Origin: Cladocopium goreaui
Lineage: Eukaryota; Sar; Dinophyceae; Suessiales; Symbiodiniaceae
Assembly (NCBI GenBank): GCA_947184155.2
Contig: CAMXCT020000113.1
Span: 914,001 to 978,000, forward strand
Direction of reading: 5' to 3'
DNA: 64,000 bases
The notes under the pieces are model-generated. The model was not told where the DNA came from, made no database searches, and was given only the letters and a program-made list of their open reading frames with translations. Positions 9,961 to 24,900 of the stretch are shown in pieces (position 1 is the first letter of the stretch; the number at the start of each line of letters is the position of its first letter). Both the position numbers and the translations under genes were made by a program.

Positions 9961-12900
9961 CTGAGAAGGCTCAAAAAGTCATAAGCAGTTTTAGCCTGTT
10001 TTAATGAGTTTTATATGAGTTTTATTGGGGGATCAATCAACAAATTGGAATTCTCTGGAAATGGGCATGTCGGTACACCCCGTTTCTTTGCAAGTTTCAC
10101 CGGGGCAGTGCTCGTCATTAGCTTACTGATTCGGACAGTTCCTTAAGAGCACCATGAACCAACGATTTATCTATAGTTAAGTGACAATGGACCCAACTTA
10201 GCTACCTAAATACCTGGGGAATTATAACATGTTATAACTGTATACAATACATTACACTACCCCAGTTATAATTAATCCCAAACTTAGATATAATGTCAAA
10301 CCCAATTAAATAATAATAATGATATCCCTAGTTACAATACATACAATAACTTTTTGTGACAATGGAGTTATGTCCCCCAACTTAGCCGTGTTTACGGGCG
10401 CCCCACTTGGCCCCGGTCGAGTCGTTGGGGCGTGGCCCATTGGCAATTGGGGTTTGCTCTTTTTCAATGGGCAAGTGGCACACAAATACACGCATAAATG
10501 ATGCATAAATGCTGCACTGTATAAATATCTAATTATTACAGCAACTATATGATACTATTTCTAGTTATCTATATTTTCATTACAGTATTTTAGACATAGT
10601 GGGAATGGAACTACTGAGGATTGTTTTTTTAAGGTGTGAAAACTCAAACGTACAGTCACATTGCAAAAGTCTGAGATGGAGATATTGATCGGAAACAAAA
10701 CGGTTACAGTACAGTACAGTATCATAGGATTTGACGTGTCTGCCATAAATTCCCTCATCCAAAGCCATACTTGATGGTTGTTCCCAATATTAAATATTAT
10801 TAATGGTGAGGTTGTGTGAGGTCAGAAGTCAAATGATGGAAGCATCATCTGATGGAAGGTCGGACTGAAAACAGCTTCAGGATGCGCATATTTTCGCAAG
10901 TTTCGGAACGGAACTGCTTGGCTTGCAGCCATGAGCATGAGCCAGAACTACAAACATGATGCATTCAGTACTGAACTCAGAGTTTTATTGTTCAAGTAGC
11001 TTAGTATCTAGGATTGATCCAAGGTGAATTGGGCCAATCTAAGTTTGAGCTCGCATGTTCTTCTCCAGCGCCAAGATGTGCTGGTTTGTTTATTTTCAGG
11101 ACGGTTGGGGTATAGACTTTCATTTTCTGTCGGTTGTCAGTTGGCTCAAACTTTTCGTTCTACTTCCGCACTCTTCTAGGAGAATTCTCATTTTCTGCAT
11201 TTGGTTTGATTTGTTGACTTTCTCTGCAGCCTGTGCTGGCGTTGTGTATGTCTTTTGCTTACGGGTGGTCCGGTGAGGAAGCGCGCCGGTAAACGGCAAA
11301 ACGGTAAAACGGTAAAAGGCAGAGGTGATCAGGAGCGACGGTAAAACAGTAAAACGGTAAAACGGTAAAAGGAAGAGGTGACCAGGAGCGACGGAAAAAG
11401 GGTAAAACGGCAAAAGGCAGCGGCGACCAGGGGCGACGGTAAAACGGTAAAATGCTCAAACGGAGGTTGTGTTTGTACATGGTCAAGGGAGTGAAAGCGT
11501 AGCAGTGGCGATGTCAGCTAAACATCCTTTTAATCACATGTAGCTATTTTGTTGGCACTTCGAAGAGAATGTGAAATTACGTTGGCTTTTGTGACATCTT
11601 GCTATCTGTCGAGGATTGTCAGTTGTCTTGATTGTCTGCATCATTGTCATTCTTGCATCATCATTATTATCATCATCATCATCGTCATCATCATCCTCAC
11701 GACATGCATGATTATTGTCTGGGCATGGTGAACCCACACGCAACCCCCTGGCTACCACCCCAGGGGGACGTGGGAAACACACACGCGTCCCCATGACATC
11801 CAGGTGGCAGCGCCAAGGTCATCACTCATCGGCATCAACACTTTCATCATCACCATGTATCAGCATTCGATTGCTAAGTACTTCGATGATGGGTGAGCGC
11901 TGGAATCAAAATCTGATATCTTATACAGTAGATGAATGGATACCTGCTAGGACCCCAAGAATTCCACTGTAGCCACTACGGTGGAATTTTGGTGTCCCTA
12001 AGAAAGGACCATCACAATTCCAAGTTTACAGACCAATGGGGAGAGGTTCAGTTCCATCTCTATAGTTCCTTGCCTGATTCTTGGCCCTGCTGCTGTCAAT
12101 CTATTGGACATAGGTACAACAATAGATAGCTAGCTAGCTAAATAGATAGATGGCTAAATAGATAGAAAGATAGGTAGATAGATAGATAGATAGACAGATA
12201 GGTAGATAGCTAGATAGATATATAGTTAGATAGACAGATAGGTAGATAAACTGGGGTTGATGGGTTTGACAAAAACAAAGCCAGTTTCCACGGGAAAAAC
12301 TAGATACATTTACTGCGCCATACCTGATCATGAAGTTTAAGGTGGTATGCACATTTTAACTGGAGCACCATCATCCCACTTGACTGCGAGCAACGCAAAA
12401 GATACACGCATGAGATTTCAACTATAAATACAGGCCCACAGCAGGTCAAACGCGCACTCTAGAATGCTGCATACCGTGGATAGAAATCGTATATTCCATG
12501 TGAGATGCCCTTCTGCAGGACGCGGTTCCCAAGTTTGTTACAATTGTGAGCCTGAAAGCTTTCCATGGTGCCAACGGCTACGCGCCAATTGACTTGTATG
12601 ATTCTAGCGGCGCAATCATAGCCAGCTTCCTCGGAATTTCTTACCTTGTGCAGCATGTCAAATTTAGGTTTTCAATGATCCCTCCCAGGGGGCCCCCAAA
12701 AAATCCACCGCAGGTCCTGCACTGGAATTTTGTTGGGCCCAAGAGGGACCACCAAAATTCCAGTAAGGATCTGCGGACAAGTCAAATGAGGTCTCCTCCT
12801 CCCTTTTTCCCCTCGTTTGTAATACCTGAATAATTGTGTTCCTTCTCCAATCCTTTCACCTGCTGTGCTGTGCCTTTTTGATATGTACTGATTTCCCATT

Positions 12901-15900
12901 GCATTTACATCGTTCAGGTACCATGTCATACGGCAGAATAGTTTCACAGTTTCAAATTGTATGGCCAGAGCATGTTTGCTATGGCAATTCTCAACAGAAA
13001 GGATCTGAGCCACATCATATCTGCCAGGTGAGGCTGCTCAACGCCTGTTGTTTATACAGGTTGTTGCTGCCGCTGTGTGAGGTGGCGCCGGAAAACCTTG
13101 TTTGGAAGCATGCTTCACCTTGCATCAACCAACAACTTGCCTATATAATTATCCTTCAAATACAGGTGTATACCGAAGAAAGGTGTCTGCGTGATTGGAT
13201 TGAATTCCTTGAGATAAAATCTTGTTTCCTACAATCCTGAAGACAGATAGATAGATAGATAAATAGATAGACCGATAGACAGACAGACGAGACAGACAGA
13301 CAGACAGATCGACCGACAGACCGACAGACCCACCGACCGAGCGAGCGAGAGAGAAAGAGAGAAAGAGAGAGAAAGAGACAGAGAGAGAGAGAGAGATAGA
13401 AAGATAGATCGACAAACGAGAAAGACAGATAGATAGATTTGTGTGTATGGATACACCGGTATACAAACATTTCCGTTATTTTCAAACGTATACAGAAATA
13501 ATTACATATATATCATATATATAAAATAATATATATATATATATATGTACTTTCAAAAATAAATAGATAAAACAAATAAATAATTCAAGAATGAAAACAT
13601 AAATATAGATAAATAAATAAATAAACATAAATCAATAAATAAATAAATAAATAAAAATAAATAAATAAATAAATAAATATAGATAAACACATACACAAAC
13701 AAATATATAAACATAAATAAATAAACATAATAAATTAAATATATTATATATATAGGACATTTACAAATATATAATGATATATAAAATTTTAAATATATAT
13801 GTATATACTTAAATAATATATATATATACTTATGTAATCTGATCAAGATAATATATATATATAACCTATAAATATACACTTTTCACCCCCTACATTATTA
13901 CCCGACGGATCAGCAGTCTGCAGCTGCGGCGCGTTGGACTTTGTGATCAAGTTGATGGCCAACAAGTCGCACTCCTGACCAGTCATGGAAGTTTCCATGG
14001 GGGTGACCCCGCTGGATGGTGGAAAATCCATGTGGCCTGCGGGTAGGTTCTGAAGTACATAGAGTAGCCTCTGGTCATTGAATATGGCTTTGAACAATGG
14101 ATAAACATGGACCATTTATAGATGGTTTTTACCTATCAAGAATGGTGATTTTACAAAGCTATGATACATTACCAGGGGGTAATCATGTTGTTGATGATAA
14201 ACATTCAATGAACCACTGCGGTAATGTCCAAGTCTTAGAAAGAGAACAGGCTGCACCACGTCTGCTTTGTTGGTCCCAAGGTCTGAAATTTTGGCCCAGA
14301 TTTTCTGGTCAAAGAAGAAACTATTCTAGGATATTGCTGAAAGTTCTTGATGAGAAGGATTCCGTGAAATAGAATTAGCAATCGCAATTTTTACCAGTCT
14401 CAATAACTAAATGAATCATCATTTTCAGGATTTTTCAATACGCATGCATCAGTGCCAAATGGTACCCCTAGGCCTAGGTAAAATAATAATGCCATCCCCC
14501 TATTCTTAAACGTACCCCAAATACTAAAAACACAGGTCCATTTTATGTTTTGGAATTTTGGAAATGTTGAAGTTGGCCAATTTGATTTTTAATTGATCCC
14601 CTTAAAAAACAAACACATAATGGTCCCATGTGAGGGTTGCACCCCTAATAATAAAAACTAGTCATCCCGGGGGTCATCTTTATCAGGGTTCGTCATTTAA
14701 AATCGATTTTTAGCTTGTAAAGGTTTTTGATTAAATATTAGGGAGGGACCTTCGAAATCCAATGTTTGGCAATATTTTAATTAGATCTTAAAAACGAAAA
14801 CAAAATTGAAATATGAAAAAAGTAGTTCTTTAAGTACGGTTTTATATTTAGTATTTGGGGGAAGCTGCGCACCATAATATTAAATGCCCCTAATGCTCAG
14901 GACTCCTCCAGGTGTTTATTAATAGGGGGGACGGTTTAGTATTAAGGAGGGAAATTATCAAATAGTCCTGGGACAAAACTGCAGCCACCGTACATCTGGG
15001 ATATTCCTCTGTCATCTGGCAATCCAATAATCCAATACATCAATTTCAATGGCTTGATGCACGGAAAATATGTGGAAATATCATGAAATATCGCAAGAAA
15101 CCACGTTTTCTTCCATCAAATATCAGGCTTTATTCAATTTCTGAATCTTCCCAAGAAAACCAACACAAACCAATCATTTGATGATTGCAACATCAAGAGA
15201 AAAAATAACCGGTGCGACCGTAACACAAACAGATCTGTGCCTCTTGAAGGTGCACTGGGCTGGAGATCATGTCTACCAACACCTTGGAAATCTGAAGCCA
15301 CGATGAAGGTATGATGAAGGTACGGTTGGTAATGCCCGATAGTCATACTTAATCCATCTATTTGGATCTATATGGTAGTCATGCTTAGATGGGTTCGGTT
15401 GTATATGCTGGTTGAGTTTCTCCCATCTCATTAACAATATAATCATCTACCACAATCCCTATGGGAATCTAGATATAGGCGGACTTCGCAGTATTTAGCT
15501 CAGGATTGGGGGAACCACTCCGCGAGGCGGCTCGTCACTGCAGGTGACAAGGAAGAAGCATGCTTTAAAAAACATTATCATGCTCTACCCTCTGGTAATT
15601 TAACATAGCTATTGAAAATGGCAATTTATAGTGAGTTTTTCCATTAAAAATTTTGATTTTCCATAGTTATGTTAGTTTACCAGAGGGTAGTCATCTACAA
15701 AGAAACTGACATCACATTCTGGCACTGTCATACTGTCAACATATGATAACACATGGTCACATGGCATCCATCTATACATGATGGTATCAATAGCATCTCC
15801 AGTCGCCAGTCTCCAGTGTCTCACCATGTGAGCGCCGCCAAGTTGCGTTAAAGACCTGCAGCAATTCCAACATCCAACCTGGCGATGTTGATGCAAGCGA

Positions 15901-18900
15901 AATTTGCAAATTCGGATCTGGCCATTCAAGCTTGTAATGGTATGAGGAAACATCATTGGATAAATAATGAGAAACACACAAACCAACAACGTGCAAATAT
16001 GTTTTGATAAAATTGCATAAATGATAATAAATGCTCCTGGTAGCATGCGTGCACTTACACTGTGTTACTCACACATGCCCACATTCGAAACTACATTATT
16101 GGAACGCGACGTGTAAAAAACTGGAGTATCAAACCAACTGGCATCCTTTCTCAAAACATTTATAGCTGCACCATGCTGCACCCCTATGAAAACCAATATA
16201 GAACTCCACAAATGGGCTTGGAATATTAATTGAGCGCTGTTCTGATTGGAAAGCATGTGCTAAGCTTCTTTGTCATAAATTTTCCCCAATGTTACCTTTG
16301 GTAATTTAATGCAGTGACTATTGAAAAAAAAAACATCAATATAATAGGGCAAATCATCGAACTAAGTAGCCATGGTTTCCATACCTTGTGAATCAAATGT
16401 TGGGACTATTTTCTAGCATTTGCGATAAACCCTGGTGCTTTTATTATTTCAAGTGTCCATTGGCATTATTTATCATTATTTTATGTGTAATTCAAAATTG
16501 GCAACAGTTGCGGCAAGCATACCGTAATACGCTTGCAGGAAAATGCGATGTTTCCATGCGAAAAAAAGGAGGCTGAGGCGAACAAATCAGATAGGCGTCA
16601 AACCTGGAGAAATGTCACAGTTTTCTCAGGCTCTGTCACCGGTATGTTCAGCAAATGTCATCATAGAAGCAGAAATTACCTTCTGGTAAATTAACATAAC
16701 TATGGAAAATCACCATTTTAATGGGTAAATCACCATTTGAATGGGAAATTAGCTTGCCTGGTTGCTGGTTTCCCTCTGAAAGATATGAAAGTCAAATGGG
16801 ATGATTGTTCCCAATATATTATTATATGGAAAAATGTAAAATGTTCCAAGCCACGAACCAGATTCTATGCATACATTACTACAGTATTTCTCAGCGGGAT
16901 AGTTTTTTTTTTTTACCTGGCTGAATGATAAACCACCCTCTCGGAGGATCACCTCAGCCGCTGGATAATTAATTACAATCATGAATAGCAACAAGAATAT
17001 TCTTATAATCAGAATCATAATCCAAAAACAATACGCATGATATCTATAAGATCATTATATAATATATAAATAAATATTGATATATATATAATATATAATA
17101 CAATATATATATAGAGAGAGAGAGAGAGGGATGAGTTGAATGACAATTTAATACATAATTCGTGGTTCCCTTTAAGGCTCCATCGTCTCCACCGTCTCCG
17201 CCGATCCATTCCGCGCCTTCCGTCTTCTGTCCCATGACTTCGTTGCTGAAGGCGCACATGCGACCGAAACCTGTGGTGTTTTGAGGTCAAACGTCGTAGA
17301 AATGAGGGGGGATCGGCCGGGATCGGATTGAAAAAGCGCTGAAAACTGGATTGTCTGAATCATCTGTGGATGATTCTTGTGATGAAGTGATTAGTTTAAG
17401 ATATTTTTCATTGTTTACTGAGTTACTGAGTGAACCAGACCGAGTGGTCCAAAGGAGCGATCCAAAACGATCGTTTCTTCAAGGGTGTTACTCTTGGGAT
17501 TTACCTACATGAATCGAGCCGTTGGACCAGTTCATCATGCCACGAATAAGCAGCCCCATGCAGCCCCCGAAGAATCATGATTGCTATGTTTATCATATTT
17601 TATCATAACTTTCCCGCTTAAAATTGCTGGGCTTTTGGCCAAAACCCAATTCCATGGCCCAGTTCGAAGCGGCTTTCTGCCAAAGCACTGAAGGTCTCAG
17701 CCCCTGCGTCCCTGTTGTCCTCTTCCTCCTCCTCTCCTTCTTTATTCTCCTTCTCCCCCTCAGCATCTAAGGAATGAAAATGCTGGGGCGAAACCTAGGA
17801 GATTTCAAAGAAATTCCCATGCTAGGGTAAACTCCTGAACATCATTGTCATATTTTAATGTGGTAAAGGCAATGAAATAAACCCACAATGTGGGGTGGTT
17901 GATACCATCCACTTCTATCATATCCACTCCGAGTAACATTGGCGGTAGTTTCTTGTAGTTTATCATGGGTGTGTTCGGGGTCTTGCCAGGTCAAAGGAAT
18001 GTAAATACTTTCTAGTGAGTGTCACTGAGAGTCCTTAGTTCCTTAAAAATCAAATGGATAACATGCAGGCCCACACAGTCTCCGTGAGCTCAAGAGGCGT
18101 TTAACTCATCAAGGCCTGGCCTCAGAATGACATGGTTTGTCTTAAAAATTTACAACCATAATTATGTTGAATACACAGCTAATCAATTGATAGTGACAAC
18201 TAGTGCCTCTGATCTGCAAAAACTGATGTGTTTACAATACTATTTCACATGTTCCGAACCACGTTTTGTTGTCTATTCTTGGTGATTGGATACAAAATTT
18301 GATGGTCAAATCGCCCTGCCCGATGGCAACATGTTGCAACCAAGTTCGATGTTTCATGTATACCATACAGTATGCCAACAGTATACCAACAATATACCAA
18401 CAGTTATGTACCCATAACTATACCAGACTATACCATGCTATGCCATACTATACCATACTATACCATACATCAGAGGAACCCAAGTGAACAATCTCTCAGC
18501 AAGTGTCTTCTTGTCCCTCTTTTTCCTCCTTGTCCTCCTTCTTTGAAGACGCTTGCTGAACAATCGCCCAGTCTTCCTGGTGGATGCTCGAGATGTTCCC
18601 CATTCATCTGGGTGTTGTTAACCTCCCTACATCATCGGAATAAATGGAAATGAACTATTTGGTACCAGCTTAAACGCCATAGTTAAAACCTTCATGCACA
18701 TTCATACACCTTCTATCCTTGTATGTTCACACAACAAGCTTGGCAGTGTGTTGTTGTTTTTTTTTTTGCCGGGGCTTCTCAGAGGGTTTGCCCCAACAGC
18801 CAGGCCAGCACGTTCGCTTTGGGCAAAAACTGCAAAGGTTGCATGATGCTAAAATGGTGCAGTGTGTTGGTTGAGGCGAGAAATATTGCCCCCCCGGCAC

Positions 18901-21900
18901 AGTGTGTGCCTTCCCTATACCATGGAAACTAGGCGACGGATGGCCCGAGAGCGTAGAGTCGTAGAGGAGCATAGTGAGAGGTATAAGTATGAAGATCTGA
19001 TAGCATGAAACGTACATGATGAGACATTGTGCAAACATGTTGTGAAAAGTAGGCGCATATGAAGAAAGTGAAGGAGAAAGAAAAGAAAGATGAAATGAAG
19101 GAGACACAGGACAAAGAATTGAGACAAACAATTTTACTTACAAGCATGCTGATACATACAAACATGCGCGCACGCGCATGTGCACACATAGTCACACACA
19201 CACACACACGCACGCACGCACGCAATCGCACGCACGCGCACACACACAGACACACACGTCCTGGGGCCCGTTGCTGTGACAACCTTGGCAACCAAAAGAA
19301 TCAACGAGAAGCTTTTACACACAGACGCTTTTACACACAAATGTTTTTACACACAGAAGCTTTTACACACAGACGCTTTTACACGCAGACGCTTTTACAC
19401 ACAGACACTTTTACACACAAACGCTTTTACACACAGACACGGTTACACACAGACGCCATTACACACAGACACATTTACACACAGAAGTTTTTACACACAA
19501 GAACTTATACACACAGAACCCTTTACACACAGATGTTTTTACACACAGACGCTTTTACACACAAAAGCTTTTACTCGCAAAAGCTTTTACACACAGAAGC
19601 CTTTACACACAAACACTTTACACACAGACGCCTTTACACAGACACACAAACACTTTTACACACAGACGAAAGCTTTTACACACAGAAGCCTCTGGACACA
19701 AGCACATGTACACGTTCACACACAGACCCTCATACATACAGAAGTTTTTACACAGAGACGCTTTTACACACAAACATTTTTACACACAAACCCTTTAACA
19801 AAACCAACCAAATTCACAAAAAAACTTCAGTTTTTGACTTTCGAACCTCATTTAGTGCGAAAGGGTTGCCGCCGACACTCAAAATCGCAAGCAGTTTTTG
19901 ACGATCGAACCTCATTTCGTGCGAAAGGGTTGCCGCCGACACTTCAAAGTCGCAATTTTACCCTAGTTTTTGACGATCCAACCTCATTTTGTGCGAAAGG
20001 GTTGCTGAGAAGATGTGAAGATGTATAGATGTGAAAATGATATGTGTAGATGTGAAGATGAGAAGATGTGAAGATGTTAAGATGATATGTGTAGATGTGA
20101 AGATGTGAAGATGTGAAGATGTATAACATACCCCCATTTTTAGAAGAACCTTTCGCTCAGACGCTCTCGGGAAAAATACCCCTGCAACCAGTTTAGACAG
20201 GGTATGAATCAGGTGTTACGGAAGTATTATGCCCCCTGTTCCAGTTTTATAAATTATTCCGAACAAGGGCAGCAATTTTAACTGTCATGGCCCTGGCCGT
20301 TTCAGACACCTAAAGTGGAGGTATATCCCCATAGCAGTAACAGAGATGTCGCATATGGTAGAGACCTGAAATATGGCCTTTGATATGGGGTTAAAACTAG
20401 GGTATGCGGTATGCCTTAAGATCCCATGATGAGTCACAATCATCCCTATCAAACGTGCCATTTTGCAGTGTATACCTATGTGTACCCCATGTTGAGACAC
20501 ACCGATATCTAGTATGCCTTGCTTAAATCATCTTAAATCCCAATATGAATGGTTGCATGGTCCTGGTCATATCCCAAAGTACCCACTTCATATCCGCATA
20601 AAATGTTATTGCAAAATGAAACTTTCATCAGTCATGACCTTCTTTCACTATGGAGCTTTCCTGAAATGGGGGTATCCCCAAATCATCCAAATTTCAAGAG
20701 GATTTTCCAGTATAAACGATCCAGCTATTGGGGTGGCCACATGACCTTGGCAAACCTCCAGGGCTGCACCTTGATGACACGCAAGCGCTCGCCATAGCTA
20801 TCGCCCACAAACCTGCGGACGACCGAGGTCCGGACGCCACTGGCGCTGGAAAATCGAAAGGTTTACCCCTCGATAGTAAACTAACAGTAACTAACATAGC
20901 CAACGCTATTGAAAGTGGCCCATTTAGTTCGTTGATTTACCTAGTAAAGATTGTGATTTTCCATAGCTATGTTGGTTTACCAAAGGGTATCAGAAAAATA
21001 TCAAATAATCTGGGGTGCATTTAAGGTAATCAAATAATCAAATTGGATTTTCACCAGTTTTGCTGATGTGGACAAGTAACCCCATAGATTCCCATAGATT
21101 ACGATAGTTGCATATCTCAGATTAGTTCAACGAGGGTGTAAAGGAATATATGGAAGTTTGAAAAAATATGGATACCCCACACCATTGGCTTTCCCGTTGA
21201 TAATCGCCACCTTTGGATGATGTGAGGGTACCCCTATTTTAGGAAACCTCCAGATAGCCTGCATAGACTATTTGAGCTCCCAACACTTCAGATACAAGGG
21301 CGGTAACTTAAGTAAAAATTAAGCTAGAGTTACCAAGTTTTCTCCCGTTCTGCCTATCACGTACCTATAGCAGCAATCCGGTTTAATCGAAATATGATGA
21401 ATAATTCATCATGGAAGTCGCTGATGTTTTGACCATTGGTTTAATTGGAGTATGATGGTGATGTGATATACATATAAAATCATATATATATATACAATCG
21501 TACATATATACGTAATTTTGTTTTATAGTTTGAATATCTTTGAATTATTTTGATATATCACTACATTAATCTGGGTGCGTCCAACTGGACATGGGGATTG
21601 ACGTCCCATCAGGGCAATGTTTGCTCACCGGTATGGCCTGGGATTGAAACATTCACTGCTTGCTGTTTGACAGAGTTTTACTCTTCAGCAATCACTAAGA
21701 CTAGCAACATGTGATTGCTGGTCATGTAATGTCATGTATTCATCTTGCGGCCAGCAAACGTTTTCCCTGCAATTCTGTTTGTTGACAGAGTTTTCTGGCA
21801 TGTGTTGTATATCTGGCATGTGTGATATTTTGTGCACAGTGCACAAAATTGAACAAGATGAATGCTTGGTGGCTCATCCTACGTAGTAATTACATCGGTT

Positions 21901-24900
21901 AGTTATATCCCAGTTAGAAGTGGGATAAGTAGGGTTAATCATGTTAATCCACTTACAACTGGGATATAACCCACTTCCTAAGTGGGATGAGCCACCACGT
22001 ACACTAGTTTTTCCTTGAAAACAGCGCCATGACCGACATGTCATGACGATGGGACGGGTGAAATAGGTTCGCTGGAAAATCCCCAAAGTAAATTAACTAA
22101 ATGGATGTGTTCATGGTAGAATATGGTAAAATCATGGAACTAAGTTCGGGATTGTTCATTCGTCAATTCAAAATTGCCATAAAATTGTGGTTCTACTCGG
22201 CGATGCATCCCATTTATATTCCCCTGAACCGGTTAGTTGTACATGCCAATATCAACCACCCATTTTCAAACCCACAAAACTGTGTTGGCTATTGATCCCC
22301 ACTATATGATACTATATGGCATCTGGTGATTTCACATAGCTACTACTGTACGTGGAAAATATCCCATTTATAGATATTTATATAAGGTATACCGCGGTAT
22401 ACCTATTTAAAAATGTGATTTACAGCACCATGGAACACCTTGGAGATATATAATACCCTCTGGTTATTTAACATAGCCATGGAAAATGGCCCATTTATAG
22501 ATGGTTTACCTATTACAAATGGTGGATCTTTCCATGGCTATGTTAAATAACCAGATGGTAATATCTCCTATTTCCCCATTATCCCATGACCATACCCCCA
22601 AGTTTTGTGACGTCCACCTGACCGTTTTTTTCGGACCTGTAGCAGGAGCCGCAGTAGCTCAACATCGTACGCCAGGCAGCATGAGACCCAGGGGGAAGTT
22701 TGGGCCTTGGACGGCCATGACGGCGACCCCCAAGAATTGGTTGGTGACGATTCTTTTGATGAATCGGGTTGGTAAATGTCCTCAAACATCACCCAACCTG
22801 TGATATCATCTCCATCAGCTCCTTTTTTCGGGTGTTCAAAATCACAAAAAAAAAGTCCAACAAGGACATTTAATGACATTTACCAACCTCTCTAAGTGGG
22901 TTATCCGATTTACAATTGGGTTCAGAAGTGGGGCAATTGTTATGTCTTTTTGGCACACCAATATGAGATAGGTTCGTTATCCAAAAACTGTCGATAGAAA
23001 CTTGATACGCTAACTTTGCTGCCGCCACCCCAAACTGGATAGACGCGTTGGACACCTGGTGAGGAAAGCATCATCAATGCTGGAAAAACTGTTTTCCGTT
23101 GCAAAAGCTGCTACACTTATATTACCCATATCATCTTTGGGATGTGCATCAGCCTTGAAGATCCTTGAAGCGGCTTGAGGTTATTAACAATTTATATACA
23201 TATTAACAACCCTTCATCGCCCTGAGACAGGACTCCTAGGACCTAGGACCTACCGTATGCCTTGAGTTCTGGGGGGCACTGGGGGGGCCGGATGCTCCAT
23301 CAAAGTTGCAAGACAATCACCCATCCACTGGCCAAAGGGCACGTTTTGCGTCAACAATTCCAGAAAGGCGTCGATCACGGAATCCACACGCCTCTCGGTA
23401 ATCTCGCTTTGCAAATGCCTCAGCAACTGCAAGCAGAAAGAGTGTTCTTCAGCACTCCAGCAGTGCCCCATTCCCCACAGTTGGTGAGGAAAAAGCTCTA
23501 TATTTCCACGAGATTTGCCCTATTGAGTTGACTGAGCTTGCAAAGTGCCTCCACTGCTCTTGGAAAGGCAAACATCGAAAGTTAAAAACAGCAAAAACAT
23601 TGAAGAAACAACACCAGTAAAAAAAACACACATAGACCCTATAGCCCTATAGGTTGTTCAAAGAGCATGTCCATATCAGTGATATCTACAGCATCTCCAT
23701 ATCCAAGATAATGCTGCTCTTTGAAAAACACATGTAAACCTGGTTGGTGGTTTAAACATCCAACATTTACTGTAATTTTATACAGTCGCGCATCATCCCA
23801 ATAGGGACGAACACAAGAAAATGATGACATAATATATGCATACTATGAGAAAAACACACACACGGAATATAAACCGTATGATATCCCGCTATTGAAGATG
23901 AGTCTTAGTTTATCCATCAGTTTAAAAAGAAATACAGCCAGGCGCTGCCCTCTACGATATATCGAACCAGAACATGGATGAACATGGATGCTCATGGGGT
24001 TTATAAACCAACAAATATATATATAATATATATATAGAACTGGGAATGAACTGGGGGGCACCACAACGTGATATTCCCATGATATTCCTATGATATATCC
24101 ACCCCCCAGTCACCCTTAAAAGGATGATCACATCTCCAGGTGGCTTAAAGGCCAAAGTCTCCACATAGATCTTCAATTCATCCGGATCTTCGGCCTTCTC
24201 CAGGAGCAAGCGGAAGCCTGACGGATGCTGTGGATGCCGAAGAATAGATGAAGGATCTCTGGTTCACACAAAATCTTAGGAAATCCACAACAAAAATTGA
24301 AGGTTTATGGAATTGATCTTTGGCTTATTCAGTGAAATATGATGCAATATGGTGATCTTGGAGACATGATGAGACATGCATCCTGCGCTGGCTTGGCATA
24401 AACAGCCCTAGTTCTCCTACAAGGATCCGGCACTTAAGACTCTGAATCAAGTTATTTTTTCGCCAAATATGGGTATATAATTTGTGAATAACATTCGCCG
24501 AGCAACACTTGGCCCTTGGTATGTTTCCATTTGCAAGCAAGGATCAAATACCAATCAGTTGATTTAACATTGCCATTGGTCGCTCATTCATATGAGTTTT
24601 GAAGTCCCATTAAATATCATTAAATAAAGTTCAAAGAAGTTGTGTCTGCCCTGGTACCCTCTTGTAATTTATATCAAAGCTTTGTAAAGTGTAAAATCAT
24701 GTAACATCTCCATGTTCAATCGGTAAATAATGTTCTTTGGCTATATGGCAAATCATTCGGGGGGTAGACAACTATAGTACTATATAGTAGGCAACCATAA
24801 AAATGACTGACAGTGCCCAGTAGCAATTGAAGAAACGCAAGGAAACAACTGCACGAGGAGTTGTAAAGCTGTCCTGCTGCACAAGCCATGACCGATGGAG

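Noticed and set aside
13553-13879. 108-codon minus frame rich in Ile/Tyr/Leu/Phe
   Set aside because: AT-rich microsatellite translation, not a membrane protein.
19059-20028. 250- and 280-codon plus-strand frames (THRRFYTQ iterations)
   Set aside because: Translation of the 17-bp tandem repeat.
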